The position numbers were made by a program, and so were the translations under genes. DNA of 7,659 nt from Terrisporobacter sp. GTDB taxonomy: Bacteria > Bacillota_A > Clostridia > Peptostreptococcales > Peptostreptococcaceae. Location of the stretch: the NCBI GenBank assembly GCA_029851945.1, contig JARKUZ010000010.1, positions 1 to 7,659 of the forward strand, in the 5' to 3' direction. Under the pieces are notes generated by a model. That model was not told where the DNA came from, made no database searches, and was given only the letters and a program-made list of their open reading frames with translations. Positions 5,878 to 7,659 of the stretch are shown in pieces. Within the stretch, counting starts at the first letter, position 1, and every line of letters starts with the position of its first letter.

Positions 5878-6549
5878 ATGAAACGAATAAATATACTAGA
5901 AGAAATATCAGATGGAAAATTATATGACATTGAAGACACAGTAAAAGCAGATACATGTGGTTGTGATGGATGTAGTGATTGTTGTTGTGATGTTGGAGAA
6001 CTAGTGGTGCTTACACCTTTTGATATATATGAAATGGTGAATTATTTAGGTGTAGGATTTGATGAATTACTAGGAAACCAAATTAAATTACGTGAAAACA
6101 ATAAAATTTTATTACCATATTTAAATATGCAAGATGATAATAAAAAAAGATGTAGCTTTTTAAACGAAGAAGGTAGATGTACTATTCATGCTAAACGACC
6201 AAATATTTGTCGTTTATTCCCTCTTGGAAGAGTGTACAAAGATGATGATTTTAAGTACTTTTTACAGGTAGGAAATTGCCCGAAAGAGAATTTAAAAGAT
6301 GTTAATGTTAAAAAGTGGGTAGGAATTGAAAACTATGATGAAAATAAGAAGTTTATTTTAGAGTGGCATAAATTTATTAAGGCATTAACTTTCCGTTTAA
6401 AGTTTGTAAGAGATGGGAGTGAAATAAAAGAAATAAATGAAATTTTACTAGATGAATTTTATCGTATTAAGATAGATGAAGGAGAGAATTTTTACTTTGT
6501 ATTTACAAAAAATTTACCTAATATAAAAAATAGATTAGGTGTTATTTAA
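5878..6549 (+). CDS. YkgJ family cysteine cluster protein
   Basis: This 223-residue cytosolic protein has the CxxCxxCC-type zinc- or iron-chelating domain (YkgJ family). Cysteines 27, 29, 32, 35, 36 and 37 form the N-terminal cluster (TCGCDGCSDCCCD). The second half of the signature follows at 92-118: a Cys-Ser-Phe-Leu motif, GRCTIH (99-104) and KRPNICRLFPLGR (106-118), with a further Cys134. All expected ligands are present and the N-terminal cluster has two extra cysteines compared with the minimal motif. The family is thought to bind Zn or an iron-sulfur cluster; its cellular role is not settled. The C-terminal 80 residues are helical and variable. ATG at 5878 follows GAGGA (5863-5867) at about 10-nt spacing. 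It is a lone gene with a terminator downstream. Confidence 0.92.
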   Translation: MKRINILEEISDGKLYDIEDTVKADTCGCDGCSDCCCDVGELVVLTPFDIYEMVNYLGVGFDELLGNQIKLRENNKILLPYLNMQDDNKKRCSFLNEEGRCTIHAKRPNICRLFPLGRVYKDDDFKYFLQVGNCPKENLKDVNVKKWVGIENYDENKKFILEWHKFIKALTFRLKFVRDGSEIKEINEILLDEFYRIKIDEGENFYFVFTKNLPNIKNRLGVI

Positions 6550-6683
6550 AAAGAGTATAGAAAAAATAAAGTAACATAAATAGCAAAGTCACTATTATAT
6601 ATTAATACTATAGTTTAAAAATAAGACTAAGTATTGAATAGTTGAATAATTTAAAATATAGTCTTATAATAAAATAAAAAATC

Positions 6684-6717
6684 AAGCTTCTAGCGTTAGT
6701 TAGGAGCTTCATTTTTT
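6684..6717. terminator. Terminator after the YkgJ-type gene
   Basis: A 9-bp stem (6684-6692 with 6701-6709, one G-U pair, loop GCGTTAGT) is followed by ATTTTTT on the plus strand. An A-run (6677-6681) on the other side gives a T-tract on the minus strand too, so it can act both ways. Confidence 0.8.
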
Positions 6718-6887
6718 AAAAATACTTTTAATTATTATTGAAAGATAAGTTTTCATCTTTTGATTTTCCTAAAATGATTATAGAACGTATATTAATATAT
6801 AGCTAGACATAATTGAATATAATAGTGAAGCATAGAGAATATGATTAAAATAAATATTATGTTGAAATAAGCAGAATAAATAACGTT

Positions 6888-6906
6888 TATATAGGTATAT
6901 ATAGGT
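6888..6906 (+). repeat. Direct repeat upstream of the Mor-family gene
   Basis: TATATAGGT occurs twice, at 6888-6896 and 6898-6906, exactly 10 bp apart, about 50-70 bp before the start codon. One helical turn of spacing suits two protein contacts on one DNA face, but the motif is low in complexity in an AT-rich region. Confidence 0.35.
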
Positions 6907-6958
6907 GGTAAAATAATTATAAGTATTACAATCTATATTTATTATATGGAGGAATATT

Positions 6959-7186
6959 ATGCTTAAGTATTTAACTAAAGAAGATTTACCAGAGTCTTTA
7001 ATTGATATTGAAGAAGTAATAGGACTTGATAATGTTAAGGAACTTATAAAATTAGCTGGTGGAAGTAGTGTTTATATACCTAGTGAAAATAGTGTATTAA
7101 AACCTATTAGAAATAAGATAATTAGAAAATCTTTTAATGGTAACTATAAAGAGCTATCGAGAAAGTTTGGTATAAGTGAAGTATAA
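6959..7186 (+). CDS. Mor transcription activator family protein, truncated in its helix-turn-helix
   Basis: A 75-residue product resembles the small clostridial proteins of the Mor/C activator family (phage Mu middle-gene activators). The N-terminal dimerisation part has the typical GLDNVKELIKLAGGSSVYIP (22-41). The C-terminal DNA-binding part begins NYKELSRKFGISEV (62-75). The frame then meets TAA (7184-7186) exactly where the recognition helix should start, and the next in-frame codons read VRNIIN, the expected continuation (family pattern IS..xVRNII). They run to a second stop at 7220-7222, giving a would-be 87-residue protein. I infer a nonsense change at codon 76, so DNA binding is probably lost unless the stop is read through. 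ATG at 6959 follows GGAGG at good spacing. A strong terminator begins 4 nt after the distal stop, which also supports the longer original frame. Confidence 0.85.
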   Translation: MLKYLTKEDLPESLIDIEEVIGLDNVKELIKLAGGSSVYIPSENSVLKPIRNKIIRKSFNGNYKELSRKFGISEV

Positions 7187-7225
7187 GTTAGAAATATCAT
7201 CAATTCAAATATAACATATTAAATA

Positions 7226-7252
7226 TAAAGAGGAACGTTTCGTTCCTCTTTA
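7226..7252. terminator. Terminator after the Mor-family gene
   Basis: A 12-bp perfect stem (7226-7237 with 7241-7252) closes on a TTT loop. The arms begin AAAG and end CTTT; the T-tract beyond the stem is short (TTTAATTG), so efficiency depends mainly on the strong stem. It separates the regulator from the following gene. Confidence 0.75.
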
Positions 7253-7275
7253 ATTGTAAACTTAAAATATAAAAA

Positions 7276-7304
7276 TTTCCTGGTAGGAATATGTAGATTA
7301 TAAT
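7276..7304 (+). promoter_or_regulatory. Possible promoter and small inverted repeat before the aminotransferase-like gene
   Basis: TATAAT at 7299-7304 has TTTCCT 17 nt upstream (7276-7281), a poor -35. An inverted repeat TTCCT-GGT-AGGAA (7277-7289) overlaps that -35 and could be an operator. The leader to the ATG at 7376 would be about 65 nt, too short for a T-box. Confidence 0.35.
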
Positions 7305-7375
7305 TTATATGTTTTGTATTAAAAATAAAATAATAACATATATATAATTAAATATAAAACTAGGGGGGATAATCT

Positions 7376-7659
7376 ATGGAGTATGCTGATTTAGACTGGA
7401 AAAACCTAGGATTTAAATATAGAGAAACAGATTATAGTTATATATCTAGATATATAGCTAATGATTGGGATGAAGGTAAAGTAAAACAAAATAGACTAAG
7501 TATAGATGAAAAAAAATTAGATATAGATTATATAAAACAGTATTTCGAGGAACTAAAAGCATATAGAAGTAAAGAAGGAGATATATACTTATTTAGACCT
7601 TATGAAAATATAATGAGATTAAATAGAAATTGTGAAAAGCTATTAATCCCAAATATACC
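7376..7659 (+). CDS. Branched-chain amino acid aminotransferase-like protein, N-terminal part (divergent)
   Basis: The frame starts at ATG 7376 after an unusually G-rich Shine-Dalgarno (AGGGGGG, 7362-7368) and stays open to the window edge, giving 94 codons. It aligns by eye with the N-terminus of class IV PLP-dependent branched-chain aminotransferases (IlvE/BCAT type, which interconvert Leu, Ile, Val and their 2-oxo acids). DWKNLGFKY (7-15), WDEG (31-34), LKAYR (60-64), LFRP (72-75), N78, R81 and P92 match family positions. The usual ALHYGQQCFEGLKAYR stretch is changed: here it reads LDIDYIKQYFEELKAYR, keeping Tyr52 and Phe57 but replacing the conserved Gly of FEG with Glu59. The PLP lysine lies beyond the window. 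It may be a diverged paralogue rather than the housekeeping ilvE, so no symbol is given. Confidence 0.75.
   Translation, partial: MEYADLDWKNLGFKYRETDYSYISRYIANDWDEGKVKQNRLSIDEKKLDIDYIKQYFEELKAYRSKEGDIYLFRPYENIMRLNRNCEKLLIPNI

Larger units (their letters stand above)
6550..6958. other. AT-rich spacer between the YkgJ-type gene and the Mor-family gene
   Basis: This contains a 9-bp inverted repeat ATAAGACTA/TAGTCTTAT (6621-6629 with 6659-6667), the terminator at 6684-6716, and a 10-bp-periodic direct repeat TATATAGGT (6888-6896 and 6898-6906) before the Mor-type gene. Between 6720 and 6880 I see no gene, no clear promoter and no structured element. A GGAGG at 6946-6950 serves the next gene. Confidence 0.55.

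Noticed and set aside
2933..7659. CRISPR array, tRNA or rRNA genes
   Set aside because: No spaced repeats of CRISPR type and no cloverleaf or rRNA-like sequence were found here or in the rest of the window.

Overview
The window is very AT-rich Gram-positive DNA. Strong GGAGG-type ribosome binding sites, some TTG starts, long AT-rich spacers and the protein families present suggest a low-GC Firmicute of class Clostridia, most likely Peptostreptococcaceae (Clostridioides or a close relative). This placement rests on gene content and composition, not on a database match.

Layout. Positions 1-620 hold a terminator of an upstream gene, a second long hairpin, and a small plus-strand gene that now carries two in-frame stops (353-586). 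Positions 622-2186 form a minus-strand cluster, read right to left: a CPBP-family membrane protease (1341-2186); a tiny hydrophobic peptide gene with its own promoter and ribosome binding site, apparently out of frame by one base in a homopolymer (1131-1248); and a 163-residue soluble protein I do not recognise (622-1113). Positions 2187-2932 are spacer, then a 41-codon 5' remnant of a pyridoxamine-phosphate-oxidase-like gene (2552-2677), joined to a locally GC-rich, hairpin-rich segment (about 2678-2853) that looks like a mobile-element or structured-RNA scar.

Positions 2933-5498 are ordinary. A DUF2935 four-helix-bundle protein (plus strand) and peptide chain release factor 3, prfC (minus strand), converge on one bidirectional terminator. 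The prfC promoter lies in the 379-bp divergent spacer. That spacer also holds a plus-strand terminator with nested inverted repeats before a YkgJ-type cysteine-cluster protein (5878-6549). Beyond a terminator and about 250 bp without genes come a Mor-family regulator that stops exactly inside its helix-turn-helix (6959-7186), another terminator, and the 5' part of a divergent branched-chain aminotransferase-like gene that runs off the window.

How it works together. prfC is the only clear housekeeping gene. The rest is accessory material, with at least four small genes that are truncated, frameshifted or interrupted. The CPBP protease / small hydrophobic peptide / unknown soluble protein cluster is the best candidate for an undescribed functional unit. 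The GC-rich segment at 2690-2800 is the best candidate for an unannotated structured RNA or transposon remnant.
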